Origin: Paucibacter sp. Y2R2-4
GTDB taxonomy: Bacteria; Pseudomonadota; Gammaproteobacteria; Burkholderiales; Burkholderiaceae_C
Assembly: GCF_025717535.1 (NCBI RefSeq)
Contig: NZ_JAJIRO010000002.1
Coordinates: 434,001 to 498,000, forward strand
DNA: 64,000 nt
Reading direction: 5' to 3'
In this document: piece by piece, positions 31,659 through 41,718 of the stretch
How the letters are laid out: each line of letters opens with the position of its first letter
Numbering within the stretch: the first letter of the stretch is position 1
Program-made: the position numbers and the translations under genes
Notes under the pieces: model-generated
What the model saw: only the letters and a program-made list of their open reading frames with translations
Told to the model about the DNA's origin: nothing
The model's database searches: none

Positions 31659-34271
31659 TCAGAACTTGTACTGCGCCTTCAAGCCCAGGAAGCGGCCACG
31701 CGGATCACCTTGGCTGCCGTCAAAGGTGCCGGTGGAGGCATCCCAAGGCAGGCGGCTGTTGCTGAGGTTTTGCAGCGTGGCTGTGGCCACAAAGCGCGGC
31801 GAGATCTGCCAATCCACATTCAAGTCCAGCGTGTTGATGCTCTTGACCGACTCGGCAAAGGCCTCCGAGGGGCGGTAGGTCTGGGTGTAGCCGCCCACAT
31901 GGTTCCAGGTCAGCGTGCTGGTCCAGTCACCCACGGCCCAGTTCACGCTGGCCACACTGCGCCAGGCCGGCAAGGAGCCAAACTCATTGCTACCGGCGCC
32001 GTTGATCGGAGCTTCCCCTTCACTTGGCGCGGCCTTGAATTGCAGCAAGCGACTCAAGCCCGCCTTGAGCTTCAACTGCCCCAAATGCCCCAGCGCAAAG
32101 CTGCGGCTGGCTTCGATGTCGAAGCCAGAGACAGTGCGTTCGCCTTGGTTCTTGAACTGCCGGGTGATGGAGACAATGCGCCCTTGCTCATCGCGCACGA
32201 TGCGGCCGGGCAGGTTCTTCTCGTTGTCGACGATGTACTTGGCGGTTTCGGTGTCGATCAAATCTTTCTGTTTGATATTGAAGTAGTCGATACCAAAGCT
32301 GGTCTGCGCATCCGGCGAGACCACGATGCCAAAGTTGAAATTGCGCGAACGCTCGGGCTTGAGCGAAGGATTGGCAGACGTCAGATTGGTCACGCCTCGC
32401 GCCACGGTGGGTGAAATTGGGTCCCGTGGGTCCACCACCGAACCATAGCTAACGCCGGTGCTCTGCGTGTTCTCGGGCAAAGAAGGCGCGCGGAAGCCCT
32501 GCGAGGCATTGCCGCGCAGCACCAACCATGCGGTCGGCTGATAGCGAAGGCTGGCCTTGGGCGAGAAGGCGGCGCCGAAGTCGCTGTAATGGTCGAGGCG
32601 CCCCGCCACATTCAAGGTCAAGGTCTTCAACAAGGGCGCATTCAACTCCGCATAGGCGGCGCTGACGCGGCGCGAGCCTTGAATGATGTTGATGGCCGGG
32701 CGCAGCTCGGTGCCGCTCAGCACCGCGTCTGAGGTGCGCGAATCCATGCGCTCATGGCGCAGTTGCAAACCAGCCGCAAAGCCCAGTGCACCGGCGGGCA
32801 GTTGGAAGAGCTCGGTCGAGGCATTGGCGTCAAACGAGTACAGCTCGGTCTCGGCCGGGCGCAGGGTGGACAGGCGCAAGGCCTCGCGCTGCGCTTCGCT
32901 GTTCTGGCTTTGATCGGCAAAGTTGTAGCTGCCCGACTTCAGCGCCCGCTCGAACTCAAAGCGGTTGCCGAAGTTCTGCGCCGTTTCGCGCATGCGGCTG
33001 CTGGACTGCAACAAGGAGGCATCCCAGTCCCACTCACCCGCCGTGCCGCGCGCGCCCACCAGCAGGCGCTGGAACTGCACCGAGTCTTGCTTCATGCGCG
33101 GCCCCAGGTCGAACAGGGTCGCAGTCAACACATTGGAGCCGCTGCCGGGGTAGTTGGGGGGGTCCTTGGGCAGAACCACCGAAATGGTGTCGAGAGACTG
33201 CGTTTTGTTGTTCCAGGCGCGCAAGCTGCTGGAGACCGACAAGGGCGCCGAGAAGATCAATTCCGCTCGCGACTTTCCGAGCAAGACCTCGGCAAAAGCA
33301 TCCAGGTTCTCATGAATGCGCAAAGTGCCGCGCGCCGAGGCGTGATAGCGCTCCACGCCCGGAATCAGCGTCTTGAACTGCGCCGGGTTGTAGGCCAGCA
33401 CCGTGCCGGTCTTGCCGGGGCTGATGTCGCCGTAATTGACCAGCTTGAGCGGACCTTGTTCGCCGCCCAGCTTGTTGGTCGGGTCGCTACCCAAGTAATT
33501 GGTGGCCACCCAAGCCAGGGTGCCGCCACCTTCGCTGCGGAAGTCGTTGTCGCGCAACCAGCTGACCTGGCTTTGATCCAGGCGATCCCGCTTGAGGGCA
33601 TCAAAGCTCAGGCTCAGATTGAATCGGTCGGCCTGCAAATCACCAAAGCCGTGGCGCAACTCCAGGCTGCGCTCGCGCTGCCCCGTGCCCTCGGTAGAAC
33701 TGCCCAGGCCGGCTCGCACTTCCGTGCCCTGGAAATCCTCGTACAGCAAGATGTTGACGACACCGGCAATGGCGTCCGAGCCATACAAGGCCGAGGCGCC
33801 ATCCTTCAAGACCTCGATGCGCCGCACGGCTGCCAGCGGCAAGCTGTTCAGGTCGGAGAACACCTCTTGCATGTTTTGCGCGGTGGCATAGGGCGCCACG
33901 CGCCGGCCGTTCACCAGCACCAAGGTGTTTTGCTGACCCAGGCCGCGCAAGGACAGGCCCGCCGTGCCGGCAGAGAAGCTGCCGGTGAACTGCTCGTTAA
34001 AACTATTGCCGCTGTTGGCGGTGATGGCGCGCAGCAATTCAGGCAAGCTGGTTTTGCCGCTGGCGGCAATGTCCTTGGCAGACAAGACCTGCACCGGATT
34101 GGCGCCTTCGCGCTGGGTGCTCAAGATGTTGGAGCCGGTCACGGTGATGCGCTCGAGTCGGGCTGCGCCGTCTTGCGGATTCGCTGACGTGGATTGCGCC
34201 TGAGCGCTGAAGAAGGTGGCGGGCAAGAAAGCGGCGGCCAATGCAGCGGCCAGAACTGATGGTTTCAGCAT
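31659..34271 (-). CDS. TonB-dependent outer membrane receptor
   Basis: The 870-residue product has a signal peptide (MLKPSVLAAALAAAFLPA, cleavage near AQAQ), a TonB-box-like RITVTGSNI, a plug domain with LRGLGQQNTLVLVNGRR and DGASALYGSDAIAGVVNI, and a barrel ending in FLGLKAQYKF with the terminal phenylalanine of outer-membrane proteins. The substrate is unknown. It belongs to the same broad type as the receptor at 1029-3779, with similar plug motifs, but the two differ widely in the barrel. No transporter or TonB genes adjoin it. Confidence 0.93.
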   Translation of the reverse strand: MLKPSVLAAALAAAFLPATFFSAQAQSTSANPQDGAARLERITVTGSNILSTQREGANPVQVLSAKDIAASGKTSLPELLRAITANSGNSFNEQFTGSFSAGTAGLSLRGLGQQNTLVLVNGRRVAPYATAQNMQEVFSDLNSLPLAAVRRIEVLKDGASALYGSDAIAGVVNILLYEDFQGTEVRAGLGSSTEGTGQRERSLELRHGFGDLQADRFNLSLSFDALKRDRLDQSQVSWLRDNDFRSEGGGTLAWVATNYLGSDPTNKLGGEQGPLKLVNYGDISPGKTGTVLAYNPAQFKTLIPGVERYHASARGTLRIHENLDAFAEVLLGKSRAELIFSAPLSVSSSLRAWNNKTQSLDTISVVLPKDPPNYPGSGSNVLTATLFDLGPRMKQDSVQFQRLLVGARGTAGEWDWDASLLQSSSRMRETAQNFGNRFEFERALKSGSYNFADQSQNSEAQREALRLSTLRPAETELYSFDANASTELFQLPAGALGFAAGLQLRHERMDSRTSDAVLSGTELRPAINIIQGSRRVSAAYAELNAPLLKTLTLNVAGRLDHYSDFGAAFSPKASLRYQPTAWLVLRGNASQGFRAPSLPENTQSTGVSYGSVVDPRDPISPTVARGVTNLTSANPSLKPERSRNFNFGIVVSPDAQTSFGIDYFNIKQKDLIDTETAKYIVDNEKNLPGRIVRDEQGRIVSITRQFKNQGERTVSGFDIEASRSFALGHLGQLKLKAGLSRLLQFKAAPSEGEAPINGAGSNEFGSLPAWRSVASVNWAVGDWTSTLTWNHVGGYTQTYRPSEAFAESVKSINTLDLNVDWQISPRFVATATLQNLSNSRLPWDASTGTFDGSQGDPRGRFLGLKAQYKF

Positions 34272-34710
34272 GATGTTTGAATGAGAAAAAGGGTGAGAGG
34301 CCCAGTTTTGGGCCTAAGCATGCGAGCCCCGCTCAGGGCAATGCACCCGAGCCGGTATCAAGGCAAAGAAAGGTAGGAGGGAGTGATCGCAGACTGAGCT
34401 GGAAGAAGGCGTGCCCAGTTGGGCTCGCCCCTGCTGCGATCGATCAGGCGTGTTCGCCTGCGGGCATCAACACATTCGTGAGACGGCCGAAATGAGTCGC
34501 GAAGACTGGATGGAGAAGGAAACAGAGTTCAAAAGAAACTCATGGCGCGACGGGGCGGCTGTGGCCCAGGTCGGCGAGAAAGCAGGGTTCATTGAGAAAG
34601 GTGTTTTCAACTGCACGCTCTTGTTGGCGCCTTCGCAATGTAAGTGTTAACCCTAGATTTTCTAAACAACGCTTTCTTGTTTGCTTATGCGTTTTTTCGA
34701 CAGTTGCGCC
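34272..34710. other. Non-coding spacer upstream of the TonB receptor gene
   Basis: This 439-bp gap shows no convincing gene. Short open frames here lack family motifs and ribosome sites. The distal half (about 34500-34690) is clearly AT-richer than its neighbours, as expected of a promoter or regulatory region for the minus-strand receptor, but I could not assign -35/-10 elements with confidence. Confidence 0.5.
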
Positions 34711-35043
34711 TCAAAAGCGCTCCGGCTGCTGGGCCGACGCCTGCAAGGCCGAGTCTTTTTCACTCGAGGCGATCAAGGCCAGCAAGACCGCCGTGCCCAC
34801 AGGCTCCAGGATGACCACAAAAGGCAGCCACAAGAGCAAGGGCCGGCCGGTGCGCTTGACCACAATGCCCATAAACGCCCAGTGGGCCGCCAAGCAGCCT
34901 GCCAAGCCGAAAGACAAGAGCACGATCAACGGCACCAGCGGCTCCGTCTCTTGAGCCGCTGAGATCAAAAACCAGAGGCAGCAGGCAGCGGCCAACAGAG
35001 CCACCAGGCCCGATTCAATGGTCGATTTCAGACTTGCGTTCAT
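34711..35043 (-). CDS. Small integral membrane protein, unknown function
   Basis: This 110-residue protein has three or four hydrophobic segments (GLVALLAAACCLWFLIS; LVPLIVLLSFGLAGCLAAHW; LLLWLPFVVILEPVGTAVLL) and a polar C-terminus. The ATG has a GGAAG ribosome site. It lies 28 bp after mutY on the same strand and may share its transcript. I cannot name a family. Confidence 0.7.
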   Translation of the reverse strand: MNASLKSTIESGLVALLAAACCLWFLISAAQETEPLVPLIVLLSFGLAGCLAAHWAFMGIVVKRTGRPLLLWLPFVVILEPVGTAVLLALIASSEKDSALQASAQQPERF

Positions 35044-35071
35044 GGACGTGCTTCCAAAAGTGTGTCGCGGC

Positions 35072-36127
35072 TCAAGCCTGAATCATCTTTTTCAAAGGTG
35101 CCGGCAAGGCATAGTCCGCGAGGCGCTCGCGGGCGACCCATTTTCCATGGAACTGAGCGTCAGCAGGTCGGCGCTGAAGCTCGGCGCGTTGGGTATGCAA
35201 GGTCCAGTCGAAATGGGTCAAGGCATGTTGGATGCGCGGCATGGTTTCCAGACCCTGGCCCGGACCTTGACCGAGATCCAAGCCTTGGGCCGCAGCCTGC
35301 AGCGCCGCCTCGTCATCAAACAAGGGCAAGCTCCAAAGCCCGGCCCAGACGCCCTTGGCCGGCCGCTGCTGCAGCAAGACCTGACCCTCATGCTCCAGCC
35401 AAAGCCACCAGTTCTCGCGCTGGCTGCGCTTGAGCTTCTTGGTCTTGACCGGAAACTTGGTGGGTTCGCCCTGCTCGCGCCCCCGGCACAACTCGCTCAC
35501 CGGGCACAACAAGCATTGCGGCGAACGCGGCGTGCACACGCCCGAGCCCAGGTCCATCACGCCCTGGGTGTAAGCCACCATGTCTTGTTCCGGCGGCAGC
35601 AACTCGGTGGCCAAGGCCCAAAGTTTTTTCTCCTGGGCACTGCTGGCCATATCACCGTCAAACGCCAGCAAGCGTGTCAGCACGCGCTTGACGTTACCGT
35701 CCAGAATCGCCACCCGCTCGGCAAAACAAAAAGCCGCGATCGCCGCTGCAGTCGAGCGCCCGATGCCAGGCAACTCTTGCAGCGCCGCCGCTGTGCGAGG
35801 GAACTCGCCGCCATGCTGCTCGCGCACGGCCTGCGCGCAGGCATGCAGATTGCGCGCCCGGCTGTAGTAGCCCAGGCCTGCCCACATGGCGAGCACTTCG
35901 TCCAGCGTGGCTGCCCCCAAATCACTGACGGTGGGAAAGCGCTCAAGAAAGCGCTGGTAATAGCCCAGCACGGTCGTGACTTGGGTCTGCTGCAGCATGA
36001 TTTCCGACAACCAAACCCGGTACGGGTCGCGGGTGTTCTGCCAGGGCAAGCTGTGCCGGCCAAAGCGGCGCTGCCAGGCCACCAAGGTGGGCGCGAACTG
36101 CAGAGGAAGCTCTATCTCTTTTGACAT
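35072..36127 (-). CDS. mutY: Adenine DNA glycosylase MutY
   Basis: MutY removes adenine mispaired with 8-oxoguanine. The 351-residue product has the helix-hairpin-helix [13 protein letters not shown] with the catalytic region [14 protein letters not shown], the four-cysteine Fe-S loop [17 protein letters not shown] and a C-terminal Nudix-like domain for 8-oxoG recognition. The ATG at 36127 gives the typical N-terminus and overlaps the end of mutM by 16 nt. Pairing of mutM and mutY couples two enzymes of the same oxidised-guanine repair system. Confidence 0.97.
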   Translation of the reverse strand: MSKEIELPLQFAPTLVAWQRRFGRHSLPWQNTRDPYRVWLSEIMLQQTQVTTVLGYYQRFLERFPTVSDLGAATLDEVLAMWAGLGYYSRARNLHACAQAVREQHGGEFPRTAAALQELPGIGRSTAAAIAAFCFAERVAILDGNVKRVLTRLLAFDGDMASSAQEKKLWALATELLPPEQDMVAYTQGVMDLGSGVCTPRSPQCLLCPVSELCRGREQGEPTKFPVKTKKLKRSQRENWWLWLEHEGQVLLQQRPAKGVWAGLWSLPLFDDEAALQAAAQGLDLGQGPGQGLETMPRIQHALTHFDWTLHTQRAELQRRPADAQFHGKWVARERLADYALPAPLKKMIQA

Positions 36128-36945
36128 TGGGGGCAGAAAAAGGTGGACCGCTGGCCCTGAACGATGCGCCGAACCGGGCTGCCGCAAGTCAAGCAGGGCT
36201 GGCCTTCCCGGCCGTAAACACGCGCCTGCATCTGAAAACTGCCGGCCACGCCATGGGCATCCTTGAAGTCGCGCAAGGTGCTGCCCCCGGCATCCAGCGC
36301 TTGCGCCAAAACGCCACGCACCGCACGAGCCAAGCGCTCGGCGCGCGGGCGGCTGAGCTTGCCGGCCGGCAGGCGCGGGTCAACACCAGCCAGAAACAAG
36401 GCTTCGCAAGCGTAGATATTGCCGGCGCCTACCACGATGTCGCCGGCCAACAAAGCCTGTTTGATCGCCACCTTGCGCCCGCTGAGGCCCGCATGCAGAT
36501 GCGCGCCATCAAAGCGCTCGTCAAAAGGCTCCAGGCCTAAGCCCGCCAGCAGCTTGGCCGCTGCCGGCGCCGCCAAGGCCTCTGACCACACGACAGCGCC
36601 AAAGCGGCGCGGATCGGTCAGGCGCAGCAAGCCGCGGTCGGTCAATAAATCGAAGTGATCATGCGGCCCGGCTTCACCCGCCACACCCGGCGCACTGAAG
36701 GCCAGCGAACCGGACATGCCCAGATGCAGCAGCAAGCCGCCACTGGGCTCGGGCTTTGAGACCGGCACCCAAAGGTATTTGCCACGGCGCAAGACCGCAC
36801 CGACCCGCGCTCCTTGCAGGCGCTCAGCCGCCAAACCCAGCGGCCAGCGCAGCGGCTTGCCCAGGCGCGCCTGCAGGACGCTGGCGCCCTCGATGGCGCT
36901 GGCAAACGAGAGGCGAGTGACTTCAACTTCGGGGAGCTCAGGCAT
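36112..36945 (-). CDS. mutM: Formamidopyrimidine-DNA glycosylase MutM (Fpg)
   Basis: MutM excises 8-oxoguanine and formamidopyrimidines. The 277-residue product starts with the catalytic Pro-Glu ([15 protein letters not shown]), has the conserved lysine in RRGKYLWVP, the [13 protein letters not shown] helix-two-turn-helix motif and a C-terminal zinc finger with CLTCG and FCPQCQ. The start at 36945 is fixed by the need for Pro2 as nucleophile. Confidence 0.98.
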   Translation of the reverse strand: MPELPEVEVTRLSFASAIEGASVLQARLGKPLRWPLGLAAERLQGARVGAVLRRGKYLWVPVSKPEPSGGLLLHLGMSGSLAFSAPGVAGEAGPHDHFDLLTDRGLLRLTDPRRFGAVVWSEALAAPAAAKLLAGLGLEPFDERFDGAHLHAGLSGRKVAIKQALLAGDIVVGAGNIYACEALFLAGVDPRLPAGKLSRPRAERLARAVRGVLAQALDAGGSTLRDFKDAHGVAGSFQMQARVYGREGQPCLTCGSPVRRIVQGQRSTFFCPQCQKR

Positions 36946-37029
36946 GGCCGGATGATATCGGGGCAGAATGCCCACTCGTTTGGCACTCCCGTGTCGGCGC
37001 AAGAAGTATTGATAGATGCAGGAGCTTTC

Positions 37030-38859
37030 ATGCCCGAGTTTTTTCGCCGCAGCCCAGCGTTGACGATTGCAACGCTGGCTGCAGCCTTGATCAGCGCGAC
37101 CACGGCATTGGCCAATACCTTGCCTGCGGCCGTGCCCGCGCCAGCGGCGGCAGCGTCAGCCGCCGCTTCAGCACCAGAAGCTGTACGCAACTCGGCCATG
37201 GACGCACCACTCTTCTACCAATTGCTGGTGGGCGAGATGGAATTGCGCAGCGGCCAGCCGGGCGTGGCTTTTCAGGTGCTGCTGGACGCGGCCCGCCGCA
37301 CCGGTGATGACGAGCTGTTTCAACGCGTCATCAATATCGCCCTGCAAGCCCGCGCCGGCGACCAAGCCCTGATCGCGGCCAAGGCCTGGCGCGATGCCAA
37401 GCCCAAGTCTCAAGCCGCCCATCAGATGGTGATCCAGCTGCTGGCCTTGTTGAATCGACCGGCCGATGTGCCGGAGGTGCTGCGCTCTTTGCTGGAGATA
37501 TCTCCCGCTGAGCAACGCGCCGGAGTGCTGGCCTCCCTGCCTCGTCTGTTCCAGCGTGCCGCCGAGCCCAAGCAGGTACTTCGGGCCATGGAGCCGCTGT
37601 TGCGCGCCAATGCACAAGCTCCTCAAAGCCCTCAGACCCGCGAAATCGCGCAGGTCGTGCTGGCCAGGTTTTATGCCAATGCAGGCGAGACCCGCCGTTC
37701 CTTGGAGCAAACACGCGAGCTGCTGAAACTCGTACCCGAGTCCGACGACGCCATGCAAATGGCGCTGGACTTGATGCCCAGCGAGCCCGAGGCCGAAGCC
37801 TTGGTCCAAACACGCCTGAACGCCAACCCCGGCAACCACCTGCTGCGTCTGGCCTATGGTCGAGCGCTGGCTCGCGCGCAACGCCCGGCCGAAGCCGCGC
37901 ATCAGTTCCGCAGCGTCACCGAAAGCGCGCCCACGACCAGCTCGGCCTGGTTCGCACTGGGCTCGCTGGAGTTGGACCTCAAACACCCCGAGGCCGCAGA
38001 AAAGGCCTTGCGCGAATATCTGCGGCTCTTGGACAGCACGCCAGCCACTTCGCCTGACGCCGCCGGCGAGGCTGAAGCCGCCAACAACAACGAAGCACAC
38101 CAACAAGCCTGGTTGATGCTGGCCCAAGCGGCCGAAATGCGCGGCGACTTGAAAGGCGCAGAAGCCTGGCTGATCAAGGTTGACGCGCCGCAGCGCCAGA
38201 TCGAAACCCGCTACCGCCGCGCGTCCTTGTTGGCCCGCCAAGGCCAGCTCAATGAAGCACGCAAATTACTGCAAGCCCTGCCCGAATCCAACCCCGAAGA
38301 GCTGCGCGCCAAGCTGATTGCGGAGTCGCAGCTGCTGCGCGACATGCAGCAATGGAAGGCCGCTTACGAGGTCTTGGCCAAGGCCAACGAGCGCTTACCG
38401 GACGACCCGGACCTGATCTATGAACAATCGATGATGGCGGAAAAGCTCGGGCGCCTGGATGAAATGGAGACCCTACTCAAGCGCGTGATCGTCATCAAGC
38501 CCGATCACCACCACGCCTACAACGCCCTGGGCTATTCGCTGGCCGAGCGCAGTATTCGTCTGCCGGAAGCGCGCGAGTTGATTGCCAAGGCCCTCAGCTT
38601 TGTGCCCAGCGAGCCCTTCATTCTGGACAGCATGGGCTGGGTGGAATACCGCTTGGGCAACCATCCCGAGTCGCTGCGCCTCTTGCGCAAGGCCTACGCC
38701 GCAAGGCCCGACGCAGAGATTGCCGCCCATCTTGGCGAAGTCTTGTGGGTCAGCGGCGAACAAAGCGAAGCCAAGCGCGTTTGGCAAGAAGGTCTGACAC
38801 GAGAGCCCAAGAACGAAGCGCTGCGCGAAACCCTCAAACGACTGAAGGCCGCGCCATGA
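37030..38859 (+). CDS. Exported TPR-repeat protein
   Basis: The 609-residue product starts at an ATG preceded by a clear AGGAG ribosome site. It has an N-terminal signal sequence ([19 protein letters not shown]) and an Ala/Pro-rich linker, then many TPR-like helical repeats throughout. Repeats near the C-terminus ([40 protein letters not shown]) are well conserved in proteins of this betaproteobacterial neighbourhood. It overlaps lolB by ATGA. A role in outer-membrane lipoprotein or envelope assembly is suggested by the pairing with lolB but not established. Confidence 0.85.
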   Translation: MPEFFRRSPALTIATLAAALISATTALANTLPAAVPAPAAAASAAASAPEAVRNSAMDAPLFYQLLVGEMELRSGQPGVAFQVLLDAARRTGDDELFQRVINIALQARAGDQALIAAKAWRDAKPKSQAAHQMVIQLLALLNRPADVPEVLRSLLEISPAEQRAGVLASLPRLFQRAAEPKQVLRAMEPLLRANAQAPQSPQTREIAQVVLARFYANAGETRRSLEQTRELLKLVPESDDAMQMALDLMPSEPEAEALVQTRLNANPGNHLLRLAYGRALARAQRPAEAAHQFRSVTESAPTTSSAWFALGSLELDLKHPEAAEKALREYLRLLDSTPATSPDAAGEAEAANNNEAHQQAWLMLAQAAEMRGDLKGAEAWLIKVDAPQRQIETRYRRASLLARQGQLNEARKLLQALPESNPEELRAKLIAESQLLRDMQQWKAAYEVLAKANERLPDDPDLIYEQSMMAEKLGRLDEMETLLKRVIVIKPDHHHAYNALGYSLAERSIRLPEARELIAKALSFVPSEPFILDSMGWVEYRLGNHPESLRLLRKAYAARPDAEIAAHLGEVLWVSGEQSEAKRVWQEGLTREPKNEALRETLKRLKAAP

Positions 38860-39413
38860 AGCTCAGCCCCCGGCTCTCGCGCCGCTGGGCATCAGCCTGC
38901 CTGGCCTTGTGCTTGAGCGCTTGCGCCAACTTGGCGCCCAAGCCTGCCCCCTCGCTCAACGAAGGCGATGTGCGCCTGAGCGGCCGCCTCAGCGTTCAAG
39001 TCGCCGGCAGCAGCGGCCGCGCCTCGGGCGGTAACGCCGGATTTGAGCTGACCGGCAGCCCCGCCGCCGGGCAACTCGAGCTGAGCACGCCGCTGGGCAG
39101 CCTGGTGGCGCGTGCTAGCTGGCGCGAGGGCGATGTGATGCTGCAAACGCCAGACTCCGAGCGCACTTTCGCCACGCTGGATGAGCTGACGCGCGAGTTG
39201 CTGGGCGAGGCGATTCCCGTGGCCGCCTTGTTCGACTGGCTGCGCGGTCGCCCCTGGCCGCAAGCACCCAGCCAAGACCTGAACCCAGGTACCGGTTTTG
39301 AACAACTGGGCTGGCGCATCGACCTGTCCAAGCAAGGCGAGGGACTGATCCTCGCGCATCGCTCCAGCGAGCCCTCAGTAACACTGCGCGCCCGCATCGA
39401 ATCTTCCAACTGA
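38856..39413 (+). CDS. lolB: Outer-membrane lipoprotein LolB
   Basis: LolB receives lipoproteins from LolA and inserts them in the outer membrane. The 185-residue product has a lipoprotein signal with the lipobox LSAC (Cys about residue 22), strands RLSGRLSVQV and FELTGSPAAGQLELSTPLG typical of the LolB fold, and DWLRGRPWP. Position between the TPR gene and ispE is the standard betaproteobacterial order. Confidence 0.93.
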   Translation: MKLSPRLSRRWASACLALCLSACANLAPKPAPSLNEGDVRLSGRLSVQVAGSSGRASGGNAGFELTGSPAAGQLELSTPLGSLVARASWREGDVMLQTPDSERTFATLDELTRELLGEAIPVAALFDWLRGRPWPQAPSQDLNPGTGFEQLGWRIDLSKQGEGLILAHRSSEPSVTLRARIESSN

Positions 39414-39439
39414 AACTCTTTTCTGTACCTGTTGCCGCA

Positions 39440-40453
39440 ATGCTTGCGATCTACGACGTCCCGGCCCCGGCCAAGCTCAATTTGTTTTTGCATGTGGTGG
39501 GCAAACGCCCTGACGGCTACCACCTCCTGCAATCGATCTTTGCCCTGATCGATTGGGCCGACACCTTGCACTTCGAGCGCCGCAGTGATGGCGCTCTGGC
39601 CCGCCACGATCAAGGCGACGCCCTGCCGCCCGATGATTTGTGCCTGCGCGCAGCCAAGCTCCTACAAAGCGAAAGCGGCTGCAGCTTCGGCGCTGACATC
39701 CACATCGAGAAGCGCCTGCCTGCGGGCGCCGGCATGGGCGGAGGCTCCTCCGATGCCGCCTCCACCTTGCTGGCCCTGAATCGCCTGTGGCAATTGAACT
39801 GGCCACTCTCTCGCCTTTTGCCCCTGGGCTTGAAGCTGGGCGCCGATGTGCCGTTTTTCTTGGGCGGCAGCCACGCCTTTGTCGAAGGCATCGGCGAAAT
39901 CTTGCATCCGATCGAACTGCCTCCACTCACCTTGGCCGTGCTGAAACCGAATGAAAGCATCGCCACTCAGAAAATATTTTCGAGCCCCCTCTTGGCAAGA
40001 TCAAATTCTGTGGCTATAGTAGCGGGCTTTCCTGCACACAAATCAATTCTCAGAAACGCTCACAAAAACGAGCAAGACAAAGCAGAGAATGCTGAGTCAA
40101 ACGAAGTTGAAGCAATTAGTTTGGATGCCGAAGGGATCGCAAGACTTGTTGAAAGCAATGAAGGAATTTGGGGTCGAAACGATCTTCAAAAACCTGCCGA
40201 AGCAAGCTGCCCTGAGGTAGTGCAAGCACTGCAAATGTTAGAGAACGCATTTGGCAATAGCCGAATGACAGGATCAGGCAGCGCGGTGTTTGCCCGAGTG
40301 AATGCTCGGAATCGTGAAGGAAAAAATTTAGGTGATTCACACCAGTCAATAGTCGCACAAACGGCTTTGCCCTTCGAAATTCCGCAGGGATGGACTGGTA
40401 GAATATGCCGCAGTTTGGACAGGCACCCGCTTCAGGGCTGGGCCACAAACTGA
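39440..40453 (+). CDS. ispE: 4-diphosphocytidyl-2-C-methyl-D-erythritol kinase IspE
   Basis: IspE is the fourth enzyme of the MEP isoprenoid pathway. The 337-residue product has the N-terminal VPAPAKLNLFLHVVGKRPDG, the GHMP ATP loop PAGAGMGGGSSDAAS near residues 94-108, GADVPFFLGGSHAF, and a C-terminal RMTGSGSAVFA. It is about 45 residues longer than usual, with an extra Asn/Glu/Lys-rich segment around residues 195-240, and from about 39960 onwards the DNA is strikingly AT-rich (hand count 45% GC over 40021-40080). All catalytic motifs survive, so it is probably functional. Confidence 0.94.
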   Translation: MLAIYDVPAPAKLNLFLHVVGKRPDGYHLLQSIFALIDWADTLHFERRSDGALARHDQGDALPPDDLCLRAAKLLQSESGCSFGADIHIEKRLPAGAGMGGGSSDAASTLLALNRLWQLNWPLSRLLPLGLKLGADVPFFLGGSHAFVEGIGEILHPIELPPLTLAVLKPNESIATQKIFSSPLLARSNSVAIVAGFPAHKSILRNAHKNEQDKAENAESNEVEAISLDAEGIARLVESNEGIWGRNDLQKPAEASCPEVVQALQMLENAFGNSRMTGSGSAVFARVNARNREGKNLGDSHQSIVAQTALPFEIPQGWTGRICRSLDRHPLQGWATN

Positions 40454-40506
40454 GTCAGAAATGACATGCAAGTTATAGGGTGCTGCAGCTCTGCAGTGTC
40501 CTGTGT

Positions 40507-40583
40507 AGGGGAGTCGCCAAGTTGGTTAAGGCACTGGATTTTGATTCCAGCATGCGAAGGTTCGAATCCTTCTTCCCCTGCCA
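40507..40583 (+). tRNA. tRNA-Gln (TTG)
   Basis: Acceptor AGGGGAG/TTCCCCT, D arm GCCAAGTTGGTTAAGGC, anticodon stem CTGGA/TCCAG with loop TTTTGAT (anticodon TTG), T arm GAAGG/CCTTC and an encoded CCA. It lies between ispE and prs, a conserved order in betaproteobacteria. Confidence 0.97.
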
Positions 40584-40656
40584 AATTTTTTCGTCGTAAG
40601 ACATCACCCGGACACGCTGGCTGGCCACGGGTCCTTCTCAGATAAAGGGATGGCCC

Positions 40657-41619
40657 GTGCTGCTCAATACCGTCCTGTTCACCGGCAACTCCAATCCGGT
40701 TCTCTCCCAAGAAATCGCTACGCACCTGGGTCTCGACCTGGGCAAGGCTGTGGTCGGTCGTTTCTCCGATGGTGAAGTCACCGTCGAGATTCAACAAAAC
40801 GTCCGCGCTCGCGATGTCTTCGTGGTTCAGCCCACTTGCGCGCCGACCAACGAGAACCTGATGGAACTGTTGATCATGGTCGATGCCCTGAAGCGCGCCA
40901 GCGCTCGCCGCATCACCGCCGTGATCCCTTACTACGGTTACGCCCGTCAGGACCGCCGCCCCCGCTCCACCCGCGTGCCTATTTCGGCCAAGGTCGTTGC
41001 CGATCTGCTGGAAAAAGTCGGCGTCGAGCGCGTGCTGACCATGGACTTGCACGCCGACCAGATTCAAGGCTTCTTCAACATCCCGGTCGACAACATCTAC
41101 GCCTCGCCGGTGTTGCTGTCGGACCTGAAAGCCCGCAACTATTCCAATCTGGTGGTGGTCAGCCCCGACGTCGGTGGTGTTGTGCGCGCACGCGCCCTGG
41201 CCAAGCAACTCGGTTGCGATCTGGCCATCATCGACAAGCGTCGCCCAGCCGCCAACGTTTCTGAAGTGATGCACGTCATCGGTGAAATCGATGGCCGCAA
41301 CTGCGTCATCATGGACGACATGATCGACACCGCCGGCACCTTGGTGAAGGCCGCTGAAGTGCTGAAAGACCGCGGTGCCAAGAGCGTGTTCGCTTATTGC
41401 ACCCACCCGATTCTGTCGGGCCCGGCGATTGAGCGCATTTCCAAGTCTCAGCTCGACGAAGTGGTGATCACCAACACCATTCCTCTGAGCGACGCCGCCA
41501 AGGCCTGCGGCAAGATCCGTCAACTGTCGGTGGCCTTCTTGTTCGCCGAGACGATCCGCCGGATTTCCGATGGTGAGTCGGTCACTTCGCTCTTCTCTGA
41601 GCAAAACAACAATTTTTAA
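40657..41619 (+). CDS. prs: Ribose-phosphate pyrophosphokinase
   Basis: Prs makes PRPP for nucleotide, His and Trp synthesis. The 320-residue product has [14 protein letters not shown], the [10 protein letters not shown] and [15 protein letters not shown] segments, and the PRPP-binding [17 protein letters not shown]. The start is GTG at 40657 with a good AAAGGGA ribosome site; no in-frame ATG precedes it. Confidence 0.97.
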   Translation: MLLNTVLFTGNSNPVLSQEIATHLGLDLGKAVVGRFSDGEVTVEIQQNVRARDVFVVQPTCAPTNENLMELLIMVDALKRASARRITAVIPYYGYARQDRRPRSTRVPISAKVVADLLEKVGVERVLTMDLHADQIQGFFNIPVDNIYASPVLLSDLKARNYSNLVVVSPDVGGVVRARALAKQLGCDLAIIDKRRPAANVSEVMHVIGEIDGRNCVIMDDMIDTAGTLVKAAEVLKDRGAKSVFAYCTHPILSGPAIERISKSQLDEVVITNTIPLSDAAKACGKIRQLSVAFLFAETIRRISDGESVTSLFSEQNNNF

Positions 41620-41623
41620 AAAT

Positions 41624-41643
41624 TTGCGATCGCAAGATCGCAA
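41624..41643. promoter_or_regulatory. Hairpin after prs
   Basis: TTGCGATC-GCAA-GATCGCAA is a perfect 8-bp stem with a GNRA-type loop directly after the prs stop. No T tract follows. It could stabilise the prs 3' end or mark a processing site. Confidence 0.4.
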
Positions 41644-41679
41644 TTCACCGAGCAGCCTGGTCGCGGGCGCTCAAATCCA

Positions 41680-41709
41680 TGAACAGCCGAAAGGCTGTTC
41701 AGCCTTTTT
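41680..41709 (+). terminator. Terminator-like hairpin just before rplY
   Basis: TGAACAGCC (41680-41688), loop GAAA, GGCTGTTCA (41693-41701), then GCCTTTTT. The T tract adjoins the GGAG ribosome site of rplY, so it could terminate prs transcripts or attenuate rplY. Confidence 0.65.
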
Positions 41710-41718
41710 GGAGTCACT

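Noticed and set aside
32754-34187. A 477-codon plus-strand open frame opposite the second TonB receptor gene
   Set aside because: Antisense shadow of a well-supported receptor; no recognisable motifs, signal peptide or ribosome site.
34277-34650. Small plus-strand genes upstream of the TonB receptor
   Set aside because: The frames overlap one another, have no ribosome site or family features, and lie in an AT-shifted promoter-like region.
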